From Acidimicrobiales bacterium (lineage in GTDB: Bacteria > Actinomycetota > Acidimicrobiia > Acidimicrobiales > Aldehydirespiratoraceae): a stretch of 63,054 nucleotides of DNA. Made by a program: the position numbers and the translations under genes. The notes beneath the pieces are model-generated. The model searched no databases. It saw only the letters and a program-made list of their open reading frames with translations, and was not told the DNA's origin. The stretch lies in NCBI GenBank assembly GCA_029263195.1, contig JAJCXX010000001.1:1-63054 (forward strand). The letters are read 5' to 3'. Shown piece after piece: positions 1-8,146 of this stretch. How positions within the stretch are numbered: the first letter of the stretch is position 1; each line of letters begins with the position of its first letter.

Positions 1-1952
1 GCATCATTGTTCTCGCCGGTTTGAAGGACAGCATCTTGTTGACCTTCATCATCCCCATCGCAGTGTTGAGCTTCGGCGTCGACTTCTTCATCCACGGTTT
101 CGGGCGCTGCCGAGAAGAACAGAGCAGAGGACTCGCTCCGACAGCGGCCTATCCGATCGGGATGACCACGGTGGCTTCAGCGGTGATGCTGGCCGTCGCG
201 ACCTCGACCGCGGCGTTTCTATCCAACGTTTCCTCCGACATCGAGTCAATCCAACAATTCGGCATGGGCGCCGCGATCGGCCTCGTACTCGCCTATCTGT
301 TCGTCGGTGTGATCGGTCCCAGGGTGGTACTCGGCATCGAGGAGCAGGTCGGGGCGCCGCCGGTCGTACATGGACCGCGCCTTGGAGCCAAGTTCGGGTT
401 CGCCGCGATGAGTCTCGTCGGAGGCGCGACGGTCACCATGTCGGTGGTCATGGTGCCCATCGGCGCTGCGTTCCTGGTGGTGGTCTTCGTTCCGCTGGCC
501 ATTCTCTTGCCGTATCGGCGGGTGCGGCGGCGCAACAGCCGAGCCGCCGAATCTGGCCGCGAGTTGGATCGTGGCATCCGAGGGGTGAGCCATGGCCTCA
601 AGAGCGCCGGCACGGCAGTGCACTTCCTGGCCCGTTGGCGTGTGGTGACTGTGCCTGCCACCGTCATTCTCGCTGCACTTGGCCTCTACGGGTTCACGCA
701 GGTCGAAGAGGAGTTCTCACCTAGCGACTTCACCTCGTCCGATACCGACTTTATCCGGAGCCTCGACACACTCGGATTCCATTTCGGTTCGAGCACCGGA
801 ACCTCGGCGTACCTCTACGCCGAGGGCGACCTCACTCACCCAGCAACCTTGGCCGCGATCGACGATGTGATCAGCCAGGTCGACACCGCTGATGTCGACA
901 GAACCGATGGTGGCGACGTGGCGTTTCTCGCTCGCGACTTCGATGGGACCCCGGTCGCAGCCAACAATGCCGCCGATGTCCTGCGGGCCACGCTCACATC
1001 GTCAGCGACGGTGGCTGAGATCGAGGCGACCACCGGAGTCACCTTGACCGCTGGTCCTGACGGCTTGCCGACCAGCGCCGACCAGGTTCTCGCAATGTAC
1101 GAATACACGTCGGAAAACGGCATCACTGGTCCTGATGGCGGCTTGTCGTGGCGACCCGAGGACGTACAAGCCGCCGTGCATGTCGGCGACGGGTTTCAGG
1201 CAACCAAGGTCGACATCTCCATCGCCACAGTCGCGGATCTTGATCTGATGGTGGCGGCCCGAGACGCTCTCCAAGCCGCAAGTGTGCAGCTCGAAGACGT
1301 ACCCGGTGACGTCACCTGGCTCGGCGTTTCCGGTCCCGCAGTCACCGAGGAGGACTCGCTCACCGCCTTCACCGCCTCGATGGTCCTGTCGCTGATCATC
1401 GCTTTGGTGCTGTGCGCACTCATTGCGTGGGCATTCATGCGATCGCTCAAGTACGCACTCGTTTCGGTGATCCCGATCCTGTTGGTCGTTGGCTGGGTGT
1501 ACGGGTTCATGTTCATCTTCGACTATTCGATCAACCCGGTAACTGCGACCATCGCTGCCATCGCAGTCGGCGTCGGCGTCGACTTCGCCATGCACTTCAC
1601 GATGCGGTTCCGGGAAGAATTCGTCGACGAACCCAGCCGCTTCCCGGCACTACGACGAGCCGGCGAAGGCACCGGGGGAGCGCTCGTTCTCTCCGCGCTG
1701 ACGTCGATGGGCGGCTTCTTGGTGATGTCGCGCGCGCCCATGCCCGTCTTTGCCGACTTCGGACTCCTGACGGCGGTCATGATCCTGTTCTCGCTGCTGG
1801 TCGCCTTGTTCGTCCTGCCGAGTCTGCTCTTACTCGTCACGCCGTCAAGGCACGGCGAGGAACGCGAGCGGCTCCTGGACGCTCTCCGGGACGAGCACTA
1901 CGACCCGCACAGTCGTACGACCTCCCTCGGCGGTGACCCGGTCGCGCATTAG
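1..1952 (+). CDS. MMPL/RND-family membrane transporter, 5' truncated
   Basis: The frame is open from the first bases, so the gene starts upstream; about 650 codons are visible. They show the end of a first RND repeat (SFGVDFFIHGFGRCREE), a large soluble loop, and a full second membrane repeat with the matching signature (VGVGVDFAMHFTMRFREE) and a hydrophobic C-terminus. Two sterol-sensing-like bundles, each with a conserved GVD motif, are typical of MMPL transporters, which use the proton gradient to move lipids or hydrophobic molecules across the cytoplasmic membrane. The substrate cannot be read from the sequence. The codon at 21 is an internal Leu (TTG), not a credible start. The family call is secure. 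Confidence 0.9.
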   Translation, partial: IIVLAGLKDSILLTFIIPIAVLSFGVDFFIHGFGRCREEQSRGLAPTAAYPIGMTTVASAVMLAVATSTAAFLSNVSSDIESIQQFGMGAAIGLVLAYLFVGVIGPRVVLGIEEQVGAPPVVHGPRLGAKFGFAAMSLVGGATVTMSVVMVPIGAAFLVVVFVPLAILLPYRRVRRRNSRAAESGRELDRGIRGVSHGLKSAGTAVHFLARWRVVTVPATVILAALGLYGFTQVEEEFSPSDFTSSDTDFIRSLDTLGFHFGSSTGTSAYLYAEGDLTHPATLAAIDDVISQVDTADVDRTDGGDVAFLARDFDGTPVAANNAADVLRATLTSSATVAEIEATTGVTLTAGPDGLPTSADQVLAMYEYTSENGITGPDGGLSWRPEDVQAAVHVGDGFQATKVDISIATVADLDLMVAARDALQAASVQLEDVPGDVTWLGVSGPAVTEEDSLTAFTASMVLSLIIALVLCALIAWAFMRSLKYALVSVIPILLVVGWVYGFMFIFDYSINPVTATIAAIAVGVGVDFAMHFTMRFREEFVDEPSRFPALRRAGEGTGGALVLSALTSMGGFLVMSRAPMPVFADFGLLTAVMILFSLLVALFVLPSLLLLVTPSRHGEERERLLDALRDEHYDPHSRTTSLGGDPVAH

Positions 1953-2742
1953 CACGTGGCTGCCAGAAACATGCTCGGGTTCATCGGCCCGGTGTCGGTG
2001 ATTGCGTTGGCGGTCGTCTCGTCGTTGGGCGAGAGCAATTGCCGCCGCCTTCAACCCGACATTGAAGCGTCCCCCACGTCATGGATCTGCTGGCGCTGCA
2101 AGCCTCTCGTAACAACAGCGACCGACCGCTCCGTAGCCGATCCGGCTGTCGGCAATGAGCTGGGGGTCGTGCGGGCGGGTCATCCTGGTCGATGTGCTCG
2201 ATATTGCCGCCAGATAGTCACGCAGTCGAGCACAGCAATCGCGCCGCGAAGCGGCCCAAGTGCCGCACTGCATAGTCCCGGCCACCATCTGCAACCGCAG
2301 GCAAGGGTTGGATGGGGACTGAACCAACTTTCGAGGTGTCGGTCGACGCCCACACAAAGGGACGCAAGCTCGACTCCTACCGTCGGCACCGCGTCGGCGA
2401 AGGCATCAAAGTGCTCGTCGATGTTGACCTCCACCGGCTTCCCGGTGGAAGTTCTGGTGGTAACTGGCGGGCTTCTGGGCCGCTCAATCGACGCAGAATC
2501 GACGACATCGACGGCGCGCCCCGGGGCTGACTCCAGGAGGAGTCCGCTGCACGTGATAATCGACCGGCCACGAAGCTGACCTACCCACTCGACTTCGCCG
2601 GCGATGCGGCGCGGAGCGCGGCGTCGATTGTCGCGATTCTGAGCGGCTCATCCTCATCACCCACACCGATCGGATGTGCCGCAGTGGGCGGACAGCAACG
2701 AATTCAGGGCAACTCAGCCATGACCCTATCCGTAAAGAATTA
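1953..2742. other. Gene-poor stretch with no convincing coding region
   Basis: About 790 bases between the MMPL gene and the XRE regulator. Open frames on both strands overlap each other, lack a recognisable family and are rich in Cys, Arg, Ser and Pro in the way of random GC-rich translation. The only clear structure is one copy of a diverged 91-bp repeat at 2255-2345, whose partner lies at 3372-3462. The stretch may be a decayed gene or an old insertion scar. Confidence 0.6.
2255..2345 (+). repeat. Diverged direct repeat, copy 1
   Basis: Aligns without gaps to 3372-3462; by eye about 77 of 91 positions match. The best-kept part is a run of about 26 identical bases around GGCAAGGGTTGGATGGGGAC. 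The two copies flank the XRE regulator gene. No coding frame is conserved between them. Confidence 0.8.
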
Positions 2743-2771
2743 TTGACATGATGTCATGTTTGCTGTACGTT
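2743..2771 (+). promoter_or_regulatory. Promoter and palindromic operator of the XRE gene
   Basis: A consensus -35 TTGACA (2743-2748) is followed by a 17-base spacer and a weak -10 TACGTT (2766-2771). A perfect dyad ACATGA-TG-TCATGT (2746-2759) overlaps the -35 and fits autoregulation by the encoded DNA-binding protein. Transcription would begin at about 2778, on the GTG start codon, giving a leaderless mRNA. The ATG at 2748 lies inside the -35 box and is not the start. Confidence 0.6.
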
Positions 2772-2777
2772 CTCCCG

Positions 2778-3221
2778 GTGGTCAAACCAACGAAGGTCAC
2801 GAACTCCATTCGGTCGCTCAGGTTCGCCCACGACGAGATGACTCAGGCGGAACTCGCTGAGCAAATCGGCGTGACCCGCCAGACGGTCATCGCCATCGAG
2901 AAGGGCCGCTACTCGCCGTCCCTCGAGATGGCGTTCCGAATCGCCCATGCGTTCGGCGTCCCACTTGATGACGTGTTCCAATACCCACGGGGAGACAGCA
3001 TGAAAGACCAAGAGGGTCGGTCACAGAGGACGGGCCGGATGCTCGACGAGGTTCGCAAGCTCCGTGGTCGTCCCGATACGGAGCGATTTGTCGATGCCTT
3101 CGACAACCTCAAGGAGCGCTCGGATACCAAGCGAGCGGTCAGCGAAATCGACAAGCTCAAAGACCGTCCTGATGCGAAGCGTGTGGTCGACGAAGTCGGC
3201 AAGCTCAAGGATCAGGGATGA
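2778..3221 (+). CDS. XRE/HigA-type helix-turn-helix regulator with C-terminal charged repeats
   Basis: 147 residues. Residues about 5-60 are a Cro/CI-type helix-turn-helix (MTQAELAEQIGVTRQTVIAI, then EKGRYSPSLEMAFRIAHAFG), close to the small YgzD-like transcription factors. The C-terminal half holds repeats of about 19 residues (DEVRKLRGRPDTERF, IDKLKDRPDAKRVVDEVGKL), probably helical and useful for oligomerisation. The GTG start is chosen because the promoter places the transcript start on it. A palindrome in the promoter suggests self-repression. No partner toxin gene is visible. Target genes are unknown. Confidence 0.85.
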   Translation: MVKPTKVTNSIRSLRFAHDEMTQAELAEQIGVTRQTVIAIEKGRYSPSLEMAFRIAHAFGVPLDDVFQYPRGDSMKDQEGRSQRTGRMLDEVRKLRGRPDTERFVDAFDNLKERSDTKRAVSEIDKLKDRPDAKRVVDEVGKLKDQG

Positions 3222-3371
3222 TCTGACCGGCTAACCGGCCGTAGGGTCAGCGTCCGACAACCGGCAATATCGATCGACGGCGTTTCCTGCCTCGCTGCCG
3301 TGGTACTCGATATCAACACGCAGAGTCACCGCCCCACGAAAGGTCGTAGCGCCACCGAAGTCTCAATCAGA

Positions 3372-3462
3372 CCCAAGTGCCGCACTGCGTCGTCCGGGCT
3401 GCCATCAGCAGCCGCAGGCAAGGGTTGGATGGGGACTAGCCCATGTTTCGAGGCGTCGGCCG
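3372..3462 (+). repeat. Diverged direct repeat, copy 2
   Basis: Partner of 2255-2345, same orientation, about 85% identical by eye. It ends 9 bases from the stop codon of the minus-strand ferric-reductase-like gene at 3472. Confidence 0.8.
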
Positions 3463-3471
3463 GCGGACGTC

Positions 3472-4059
3472 TCAGGAACGGCCGGCCCCAGCAGGGACCT
3501 TTGCCGGCGCAGAGCCCGAGCTTCGGCGCGATGCCCGATTCTGGGCCATCACCCTCACCAAGGTCAGGAACAGCACCAGGTTGGTCGAAATGATTGCGGT
3601 CCACCGGTAGAACACATTGTGCACGTCGGAACCGGCCTGGAGACCGTGGACGGTGACCAACACGAAGAGAAACCAACTCGAGCGATGTACCCACCGCCAC
3701 ATCGGCTTGGGCAGGCGTCGCATCGTCAGAGATGAGATTTCGACGGCGATCAGTAGGTAGAACGCCACGACTCCCCAGGCCACCGCCGTCGTCTCGTAGG
3801 GAGAAGCGAACGGTATGAGGATCTCGGACCAACTGAAGACCAAGTAGTCGTCGGCAACCAAGCCACCGATGTGGACGCCCGTGAATATCACGGCCGAGGC
3901 GCCGAGGAACCGGTGCATGTCGAGAAGCCAGGCGGGCGGTGCGGTGCGGCCGAGCAGACGAGTCGACAGAGTCAGGCCCCACAACACCGAAAGGGTTATC
4001 GCCACCCAAGCGATGATGCCGCTCGACCTCGAGAGGTACCACCAGACTTGTGGGTTCAT
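3472..4059 (-). CDS. Ferric-reductase-like transmembrane (cytochrome b-type) protein
   Basis: 195 residues, almost all membrane-embedded, with about six hydrophobic segments. Paired His residues sit in the usual places for a b-type haem protein of the ferric reductase/MsrQ superfamily (DMHRFLGASAVIFTGVHIGG; WVHRSSWFLFVLVTVHGLQ). Such proteins pass electrons across the membrane to an extracytoplasmic acceptor. The ATG overlaps the upstream apbE stop by one base (TGATG), so the two are translationally coupled. The context makes it the membrane electron conduit of a four-gene redox operon read from 6709 to 3472. The last 25 residues are polar and Ser/Pro/Ala rich. Confidence 0.8.
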   Translation of the reverse strand: MNPQVWWYLSRSSGIIAWVAITLSVLWGLTLSTRLLGRTAPPAWLLDMHRFLGASAVIFTGVHIGGLVADDYLVFSWSEILIPFASPYETTAVAWGVVAFYLLIAVEISSLTMRRLPKPMWRWVHRSSWFLFVLVTVHGLQAGSDVHNVFYRWTAIISTNLVLFLTLVRVMAQNRASRRSSGSAPAKVPAGAGRS

Positions 4060-5003
4060 CAGTAGATCTCCGCTTCCAGAGGGCCCACGACTTCGGTATC
4101 GCCCGACCGACCAATGAGAAGGCCGGCGGTGTTGGTGATTCGTATCAGTTCACGAGCGTATTCCGAGCCACCGATGAGAGCTGCCTTTGCCACTACATCG
4201 GCCACCCAGGTCATCCCGGCGTTGATGGTGACTGCTACCAGATCGGTATCGGCCGGGTTTCCGGTGCGAGGGTCGAGGATGTGGTGGCGGTCGAATCCGT
4301 CGCCGCCGCGCCAGGTACGCCGCAACGAGCTGGAGGTGGCGACACCGCCCCCGTGGATGCGGATCGAAGCCATGTCGTTGGGGTGATCGAACGGATTGGC
4401 CACCGATACCGGCCACGGTCCGCCATCGACCCAGTTGCCCATGACGCGGAGGTCGCCGCCGAGGTCGACCATGGCTCCTTCGACCTCGCCGACCATATCG
4501 ATGAGAATGTCGGCGGCCAGTCCCTTGCCTATTCCTCCGGGGTCGAACGCAACTCCCTCCGGCATGGCCACGGCACCGAGCACCACGTCGACGTCGATCT
4601 GGTCAACCGCCGACTCTCGGGTTCCGGTGTTCAGCCCGGAGATCGACAGTCCTTCCGCGGCCGCCAGAAGCTCGTGACTGCGGTCGTAGCCATGGCTCTG
4701 GAGCTCGCTGAGCATGGTGGGATCGTAGAGACCATCGGTGAGCCGCCAGGCGTGTATGGCGTGGGATACCAGTCTGACGACATCTTCAGGCACCAACACT
4801 GGACGACCGGCGAACGCATTGATGATCGAGACCTGTGAGTCGGGACGAAATCTGCTCCACTGCGACTCGAGTTCATCGAGCCTGGCGCGGAGCGACTCGG
4901 CCTCCGAATCCGATCCGAGTAGGAGGATCCGGCAGGCCGAGCCCATCGCACGAAAGCTCTCGTCGACTCGCCCCTGATTCGAGGCTGTATCAGCCGCTGG
5001 CAC
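4059..5003 (-). CDS. apbE: ApbE-like FAD:protein FMN transferase
   Basis: 314 residues. ApbE moves FMN from FAD onto a Ser/Thr of exported redox proteins, with Mg2+. Family motifs are in order: SRFRPDSQVSIIN, TDGLYDPTM, FDPGGIGKGLAADI, VDLGGDLRVMG, ATSSSLRRTW and HHILDPRTGNPA, then the C-terminal metal-site region (ADVVAKAAL). The GTG at 5003 overlaps the last codons of the upstream gene and gives a normal family length. A longer upstream frame only reads the Pro/Ala repeats of the neighbour out of frame. No clear signal peptide or lipobox is seen at this start. No FMN-binding-domain substrate is visible in the operon. Confidence 0.85.
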   Translation of the reverse strand: MPAADTASNQGRVDESFRAMGSACRILLLGSDSEAESLRARLDELESQWSRFRPDSQVSIINAFAGRPVLVPEDVVRLVSHAIHAWRLTDGLYDPTMLSELQSHGYDRSHELLAAAEGLSISGLNTGTRESAVDQIDVDVVLGAVAMPEGVAFDPGGIGKGLAADILIDMVGEVEGAMVDLGGDLRVMGNWVDGGPWPVSVANPFDHPNDMASIRIHGGGVATSSSLRRTWRGGDGFDRHHILDPRTGNPADTDLVAVTINAGMTWVADVVAKAALIGGSEYARELIRITNTAGLLIGRSGDTEVVGPLEAEIY

Positions 5004-6084
5004 TGGTCTGGGGTGGAGGGGGCGGGGCGGCCGGAGCCGGAGCGGCGGTCGGCGTGGGAGCCGGAGCTGGAGCGGCGGTCGGAGCTGGAGCTGGAGCGGC
5101 GGTCGGAGCCGGAGCAGCAGCAGGAGCCGGAGCGGCGGTCGGAGCTGGAGCAGCAGCGGGCGCTGGAGCAGCAGCGGGGGCGGGGGCCGGAGCGGTGGCT
5201 TCCACCACCGGGGCCGGCGGTGCCGCTCCAAAGTAGGACGGCACGTCTTCGGATTCCCAACCAGCGGCCAGCGGATCATCGACCGGCGGCTCTCCGCCGG
5301 CAACCTCCCGACGGACCTCCACTACGACCTTCGGTCCGGATGTCGACTCGGCGTCCGTGGCGACCACATCGGCATTCGCCGGCGAGGCATTCACGAACGG
5401 ACCCATGAACGACATCAGCACAACGTTGGCGCTGATGGCGGCGCCCGCCACGATCACGCGTGTGGACGCCGCAGCGTGGCCTCGACGAGACCGCTTCTTG
5501 GTCTTGGTCGAACCACCGGATCCCTTGCCGGCCGAAGCCGCGACCCTGGGTGCCGGCGTCGCGACTGCCGGGGCCGGGGCGGCTGCCGGGGCCGGGGCGG
5601 CAATCGGCGCGGCCGGGGCGGGCTGCTGATACACCGGCTGCTGATACACCGGCTGCTGATAGACCGGCTGGAACTGAGGCTGGCCCATCTGGGCCGGCTG
5701 CTGATACACCGGCTGCTGCGGGGCCCCGACGACTGGCTGCTGATACACCGGCTGGAACTGAGGCTGACCCGGCTGGACCGGCTGCTGATACACCGGCTGC
5801 TGATACACAGGCTGTGGTTGTGCGGCCGGGGCCGGCTGTTGATACACCGGTTGCGGCTGTGTTGCCGGTTGCGGTTGGGCCACCGGGGGCCGATCCACAG
5901 GTTGCGGCTGAGTCACTGGCGCCTGAGGCTGCGTTGCCGGAGGCTGAACCGGGGCCGCAGGTTCGGCGGCCGCGGGCTGTTGTGCCCGACGAGCTGCCGC
6001 TTTCTGAGTCTGTTCGGGGCGGGCCTTGGCCCGGCGCTGCTGAAGTCGGGCCAGGCGCTCGGCCATCTCTTCTTGTTCAGTCAT
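4990..6084 (-). CDS. Q/P-rich single-pass membrane protein with Ala-Pro tail
   Basis: 364 residues, low complexity. An N-terminal helical charged stretch (MTEQEEMAERLARLQQRRAK) is followed by a Gln/Pro region with eight copies of PVYQQP and then Ala-Pro repeats. A basic patch (KTKKRSRRGH) precedes one hydrophobic segment (VIVAGAAISANVVLMSFMG). The outside part ends in a second Ala-Pro array and PPPPPQTSASG. The layout suggests a cytoplasmic adaptor region, one membrane pass and an extracellular cell-wall-spanning stalk. The ATG at 6084 overlaps the previous stop by 8 bases, and the gene overlaps apbE by 14. The role is unknown; scaffold for the redox operon is an inference. Confidence 0.75.
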   Translation of the reverse strand: MTEQEEMAERLARLQQRRAKARPEQTQKAAARRAQQPAAAEPAAPVQPPATQPQAPVTQPQPVDRPPVAQPQPATQPQPVYQQPAPAAQPQPVYQQPVYQQPVQPGQPQFQPVYQQPVVGAPQQPVYQQPAQMGQPQFQPVYQQPVYQQPVYQQPAPAAPIAAPAPAAAPAPAVATPAPRVAASAGKGSGGSTKTKKRSRRGHAAASTRVIVAGAAISANVVLMSFMGPFVNASPANADVVATDAESTSGPKVVVEVRREVAGGEPPVDDPLAAGWESEDVPSYFGAAPPAPVVEATAPAPAPAAAPAPAAAPAPTAAPAPAAAPAPTAAPAPAPTAAPAPAPTPTAAPAPAAPPPPPQTSASG

Positions 6085-6709
6085 CGTCTTCTTCTCCGTC
6101 GTCGCCGTCGTCTCCGCCGCTCGGACCCTCAATTTGGGTGACGATGCTGCCGCCTTCGTTCTTGGCGATGAAGGCCATCTCCGAGTCGCCGAGGCGATAC
6201 TTGACGACGATCTTGCTTCCGGAGGCCTTCTCGACCTGGTACTGCCATCCGTTCTCGGTGTAGGCGGCCCAGAACTCCATGGAGTCACCGGTGCTCGCTA
6301 TCACCACACTTCCGGCTGGTCCGGCCGCGAACGTGTCGTAGGAAGTTGTCGGTGTGGCACTGGTAGACGGTGCTGCAGTGGGGGCCGGCGCAGGCGCCGC
6401 AGTTGGTGCCGGTGTCGGAGCCGCGGTAGGCGCTGGCGTCGCCGCCGGGGCTGGAGCCGCGGCCGGGGCTGGCTGGGCTACCACCGCCGCGGGCGGCGCG
6501 GCTTCGATCGCGTTGCCGGCAACGGCTGTCGGGCCGGTGTCGTAGGGGACGTCGACCACGATCGTGGTGACGTCCTCACCGGCTGGGGCCGCGGCCGCGG
6601 CCGATGAGGTGCTGGTGGCTCGGATGATCCCGACATTGAGCGCATATGCCGTGGCAGTGCTGCTCATGACGAGGGCAACCATCAATGCGATGGTCTTCTG
6701 GCGTTGCAT
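6077..6709 (-). CDS. Secreted protein with Ala-Pro linker and acidic tail, first gene of redox operon
   Basis: 210 residues. An N-terminal signal peptide (MQRQKTIALMVALVMSSTATAYA) precedes a Thr/Val-rich segment, an Ala-Pro linker (about 75-120), a compact C-terminal domain of about 70 residues (EFWAAYTENGWQYQVEKASG...KIVVKYRLGDSEMAFIA) and a final run of Asp/Glu/Gly. The C-terminal domain is loosely PepSY-like, a weak impression only. The start has a good ribosome-binding site (AGGAGAA, a few bases upstream). It heads an operon with the membrane scaffold, ApbE and the ferric-reductase-like protein. It may be the extracytoplasmic partner, but it has no obvious ApbE target motif. Confidence 0.8.
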   Translation of the reverse strand: MQRQKTIALMVALVMSSTATAYALNVGIIRATSTSSAAAAAPAGEDVTTIVVDVPYDTGPTAVAGNAIEAAPPAAVVAQPAPAAAPAPAATPAPTAAPTPAPTAAPAPAPTAAPSTSATPTTSYDTFAAGPAGSVVIASTGDSMEFWAAYTENGWQYQVEKASGSKIVVKYRLGDSEMAFIAKNEGGSIVTQIEGPSGGDDGDDGEEDDD

Positions 6710-6838
6710 CGGTTCTCCTGGTGGTCGTTGCCGAGGTCATGCCTCGACGCGTGGCCTAATGATTGAATGTGTGCTTCCGATACCGCCCACATTTCGCGTT
6801 GCTCCGGGGCCACTCCCGATGACCCGTCGCAGATGCGA

Positions 6839-6951
6839 AGAAGGGACCGCGCAGGCCCTTCTGTCGATCGGACCTCTCTGATGAGAGATTTCGATCGTGA
6901 AGTGGCCCTTCCCCAACGACACCCTCACCGGTGGCGGTGATGTCGTTGGGG
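6839..6951 (+). ncRNA. Candidate structured RNA: three consecutive hairpins in a divergent intergenic region
   Basis: Hairpin 1 (6839-6862) has arms AGAAGGG/CCCTTCT. Hairpin 2 (6865-6897) has outer arms CGATCG/CGATCG and inner CTCTC/GAGAG. Hairpin 3 (6911-6951) has an 11-bp perfect stem CCCCAACGACA/TGTCGTTGGGG with a nested TCACC/GGTGA stem. None is followed by a T run, so they do not look like plain terminators. They could form in the 5' leader of the minus-strand redox operon or in a separate small RNA; the strand shown is arbitrary. Dyads could also be protein sites. Confidence 0.4.
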
Positions 6952-7434
6952 TTGAGCTGCTCCAGGTTGAGACCTTGATCCACAATCACACACCGACGGT
7001 TATCGATGAAGAGTTGTCTCGCTGCACCAACGCCACCAGGGGTGGTTGGAGGGCTGGCGACACATACAGAGGCACTTGAGGCTTCTGGGTATGTGCTGGC
7101 GGCGAGGTTCGTATTCATCAACTTGGTGCAATAGGGGATCTCGGTCTTCGTGTCCCTCACGTCACTGCCTCGTTGTCGGGTTTGGGGAAATCTTCGGTTC
7201 TGTGATTCTCGCGACTCATTTATTCGATCCGTTCGAATCAAAGCGTCGCGACGAAGGGCTCTGGTATCTGATCCGTTCGTATCGGTAGATGTGCCCGGCA
7301 ACCTGAGGTGAATCTTCGCTGGGCCAAACGCTAGGAGTGCTCTGTGACGTGTGTGGACGAAGCGGCAATCACCGCTGCGAGTCGACATGTCTCAAGATGT
7401 CGAATCATTCCGATACGACGAAAGAAGACATTCG
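6952..7434. other. Remainder of the 725-bp divergent intergenic region
   Basis: Separates the minus-strand redox operon (start 6709) from the plus-strand Asp-rich gene (start 7435). A 210-codon minus-strand frame crosses the region but has poor codon bias, no family resemblance and runs through the hairpins, so it is not called. A short dyad CGACAT/ATGTCG lies at about 7384-7403, just upstream of the Asp-rich gene. Nothing else was recognised. Confidence 0.5.
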
Positions 7435-8088
7435 ATGAACAGCTGGATCAAGATCCTGCCCGCATGTGTGGCGACACTCGCGTTGGGCCTCGGCGGATTG
7501 GCCACGGCCTCCGCCAGTCCTGACGATTCCCCGACTCCCGACACCGGTTCCGTAGTTGCTTCCGTTGTGGTGGCCCCCGAGGTCATCTCCGATCCACCTC
7601 CTGTCGTCGCCGACGATGATGATGATGATGACGACAGTCCCGATGCCGTGGATGAGGTCGACGACGCCGACGAGTCCGACGACGACATCGGCGATGCCAC
7701 CGACGAGATCGACGACGACGACGAGGTCGACGAGGTCGACGACAACTCCGACCACGCCACCTCGGATGACCACGAGTCCGACGACGACGAGTCCGACGAC
7801 GACGAGTCCGACGACGACGAATCCGACGACGACGAATCCGACGACGACGAATCCGACGACGACCACGCCACGTCCGACGATGACGACGATGACGACGACG
7901 AGTCCGACGATGAGATCGACGACGAAGACGAATCCGACGACGACATCGGCGATGCCACCGACGAAGTCGATGACGAGGACGAAGAGGACGACGACGACGA
8001 ATCTGACTCCGACCACGCCACGTCCGACGATGACGACGATGACGACGACTCCGTTGATCCGGAACCCACTCCCCTCCCCCCGACCTGA
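7435..8088 (+). CDS. Secreted Asp/Ser-rich acidic repeat protein
   Basis: 217 residues. A signal peptide (MNSWIKILPACVATLALGLG..., cut near ASAS) is followed by a short Pro/Val stretch and then about 160 residues almost wholly of Asp, Glu and Ser. The repeats are DESDDDESDDD and GDATDEIDDDD, with a recurring DHATSDD unit, built from GAC/GAT/GAG triplets. Charge alone predicts an extended polyanion that binds Ca2+ or other cations on the cell surface; this is inference. A purine-rich site (AAAGAAGA) precedes the ATG. It lies beside a second Asp-rich exported protein. The triplet tract is prone to length change. Confidence 0.8.
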   Translation: MNSWIKILPACVATLALGLGGLATASASPDDSPTPDTGSVVASVVVAPEVISDPPPVVADDDDDDDDSPDAVDEVDDADESDDDIGDATDEIDDDDEVDEVDDNSDHATSDDHESDDDESDDDESDDDESDDDESDDDESDDDHATSDDDDDDDDESDDEIDDEDESDDDIGDATDEVDDEDEEDDDDESDSDHATSDDDDDDDDSVDPEPTPLPPT

Positions 8089-8130
8089 GACTCGCTCTCA
8101 GCTAGATCTGACCGGTGAGGCGGGCGGAGA

Positions 8131-8146
8131 TGGGCCTTCCGGCCCA
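8131..8146 (+). terminator. Possible hairpin terminator after the acidic repeat gene
   Basis: TGGGCC-TTCC-GGCCCA, a 6-bp stem with a tetraloop, 43 bases after the stop codon. There is no T tract, so it is weak as an intrinsic terminator. Confidence 0.35.

Noticed and set aside
1956..2579. 207-codon plus-strand frame after the MMPL gene
   Set aside because: Cys/Arg/Ser/Pro-rich, overlapped by frames on the other strand, no ribosome-binding site or family; probably not a gene.
5004..5303. Longer N-terminus for the ApbE-like gene
   Set aside because: The extension is an out-of-frame reading of the Ala-Pro repeats of the upstream gene; GTG 5003 gives the family length.
5460..6263. Open frames antisense to the Q/P-rich and secreted proteins
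   Set aside because: They read the PVYQQP and Ala-Pro repeat DNA backwards; the minus-strand genes have starts, overlaps and a ribosome-binding site.
7215..7240. tRNA-like T-loop GTTCGAATC
   Set aside because: No pairing T-stem or acceptor stem around it; no cloverleaf can be drawn.
6756..7388. 210-codon minus-strand frame in the divergent region
   Set aside because: Poor third-position bias, no family, and it runs through three hairpins; treated as non-coding.
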